Of a stretch of 5,837 nt of DNA, positions 5,214 through 5,837 are shown piece after piece; within the stretch, counting starts at the first letter, position 1; every line of letters starts with the position of its first letter. A program made the translations under genes and the position numbers. A model generated the notes under the pieces. That model worked only from the letters and a program-made list of their open reading frames with translations. It did not search any database and was not told the origin of the DNA. This DNA is from Candidatus Heimdallarchaeota archaeon (GTDB lineage Archaea; Asgardarchaeota; Heimdallarchaeia; Heimdallarchaeales; Kariarchaeaceae), in NCBI GenBank assembly GCA_029882335.1, contig JAOUKW010000262.1, forward strand, positions 1-5,837. The letters are read 5' to 3'.

Positions 5214-5837
5214 ACTGATTATCATTTGCATTATCTCAGATGTTCCTTCATAGATTTCAGTTATTCTTGCATCACGATATAACCTTTCAACTTCAAATTC
5301 ATTTATATACCCATTCCCACCATGAATTTGAATTGCACGATGAGCGCAAAACGTAGCAGTTTCGGACCCGACCCACTTAGCCATTGCTGCTTCTTTAATA
5401 TAAGGTAATCCAGCATCATGAAGTTTTGCTGCGTGATAATAAAGCAACCTTGAATATGTAATTTTGGTGGTCATCTCGGCTAACATCATCTGAATGGATT
5501 GATAATTAGAGATCGATTTTCCAAATTGTTCCCTTTCTTTTGCATATTTTAAACCAGCTTCATATGCAGCTTGAGCAATACCAACACTTTGGGCAGCAAC
5601 TGCAATTCTACCACTATTCAATGTAGACAAGGCTATGTTTAGACCTTTGCCTTCTTCACCGATAATATTTTCCTTTGGAATGCGCAATTCTTCAAAAGAA
5701 AGAGCATTAGTTGCAGAAGCCCGAATACCCATCTTTTTTTCATGTGGAAGAATATTAAATCCCTCTGTTTCAGTTGGAACAACAAATGCAGAAATACCTT
5801 TGTACCCAGGTATATCTAGAGAACGTGCAAATAACAC
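5196..5837 (-). CDS. Acyl-CoA dehydrogenase, C-terminal part (5' end beyond the window)
   Basis: The visible 213 residues are slightly more than half of a typical flavoprotein of about 380 residues. It oxidises acyl-CoA to trans-2-enoyl-CoA with FAD, passing electrons to an electron-transfer flavoprotein. The window edge falls at an internal GTG (valine) codon, so no start is visible. Seen are the end of the middle beta domain (about 1-55, GYKGISAFVV, KKMGIRAS, LRIP) and the C-terminal helical domain: GRIAVAAQSVGIAQ (76-89), the FAD-contacting REQFGKSISNYQSIQ (102-116), the family signature QIHGGNGYINEFEVERLYRD (170-189), and IYEGTSEIMQ (195-204), where Glu197 corresponds to the catalytic base of medium-chain dehydrogenase (Glu376). 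The IYEGTSEI form resembles short/medium-chain enzymes. It is unlike glutaryl-CoA dehydrogenase (YEGTHDIH, from memory), so direct use in the lysine route after lat is less likely. The exact substrate is unknown. Confidence 0.93.
   Translation of the reverse strand: MLFARSLDIPGYKGISAFVVPTETEGFNILPHEKKMGIRASATNALSFEELRIPKENIIGEEGKGLNIALSTLNSGRIAVAAQSVGIAQAAYEAGLKYAKEREQFGKSISNYQSIQMMLAEMTTKITYSRLLYYHAAKLHDAGLPYIKEAAMAKWVGSETATFCAHRAIQIHGGNGYINEFEVERLYRDARITEIYEGTSEIMQMIISREELK

Noticed and set aside
5196..5837. Glutaryl-CoA dehydrogenase, which would complete a lysine degradation route with lat
   Set aside because: The catalytic-region motif is IYEGTSEI, typical of short/medium-chain acyl-CoA dehydrogenases, rather than the YEGTHDIH form I remember for glutaryl-CoA dehydrogenases.
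1..5837. A defence system, mobile element, CRISPR array or RNA gene
   Set aside because: I found no transposase, integrase, nuclease, toxin-antitoxin pair, regular spaced repeats, or tRNA/rRNA-like conserved segments; all long frames are metabolic, transport or small regulatory/membrane genes.

Overview
The window is AT-rich throughout (roughly 30% G+C by eye) and looks archaeal. Most starts lack a Shine-Dalgarno sequence. Several have a TATA-like box centred about 25-28 nt upstream of a plausible start codon, as expected for leaderless archaeal transcripts. The first gene is a one-domain winged-helix protein of a type I associate with Nitrososphaeria (Thaumarchaeota). That placement is inference from protein style; a Marine Group II/III-like archaeon is not excluded. 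The metabolic genes look bacterial in style and are mainly catabolic.

Layout. Bases 1-53 probably hold the last codons of an upstream + strand gene. A small winged-helix DNA-binding protein follows (73-360, +), the only gene here with a clear ribosome binding site. After an AT-rich 160-nt promoter region comes a complete class I adenylate-forming fatty acid--CoA ligase (520-2082, +). Three minus-strand genes converge on it. In transcription order they are a PLP-dependent L-lysine 6-aminotransferase (lat, 4580-3249), then azlC (3208-2417) and azlD (2424-2107), an overlapping pair encoding a two-subunit AzlCD-type amino-acid exporter. Divergent from lat is an unrecognised 160-residue protein with two membrane helices (4710-5192, +). 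It ends 3 nt from the stop of a convergent acyl-CoA dehydrogenase (5837-5196, -) whose N-terminal part lies beyond the right edge.

How the genes may work together. The ligase activates fatty or carboxylic acids to CoA thioesters and the dehydrogenase performs the first oxidation of acyl-CoAs, so both point to acid catabolism, although they are not in one operon. Lat removes the epsilon-amino group of lysine. AzlCD homologues export branched-chain and other amino acids, so lat-azlCD may form a small amino-acid degradation/overflow cluster. azlC nevertheless appears to have its own TATA box in the 40-nt gap after lat. The overall impression is an organotrophic, amino-acid- and fatty-acid-using archaeon, with at least the ligase and lat likely acquired from bacteria.

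I saw no tRNA, rRNA, CRISPR array, insertion sequence or defence island. The least explained items are the two-helix membrane protein and the promoter architecture it shares with lat.
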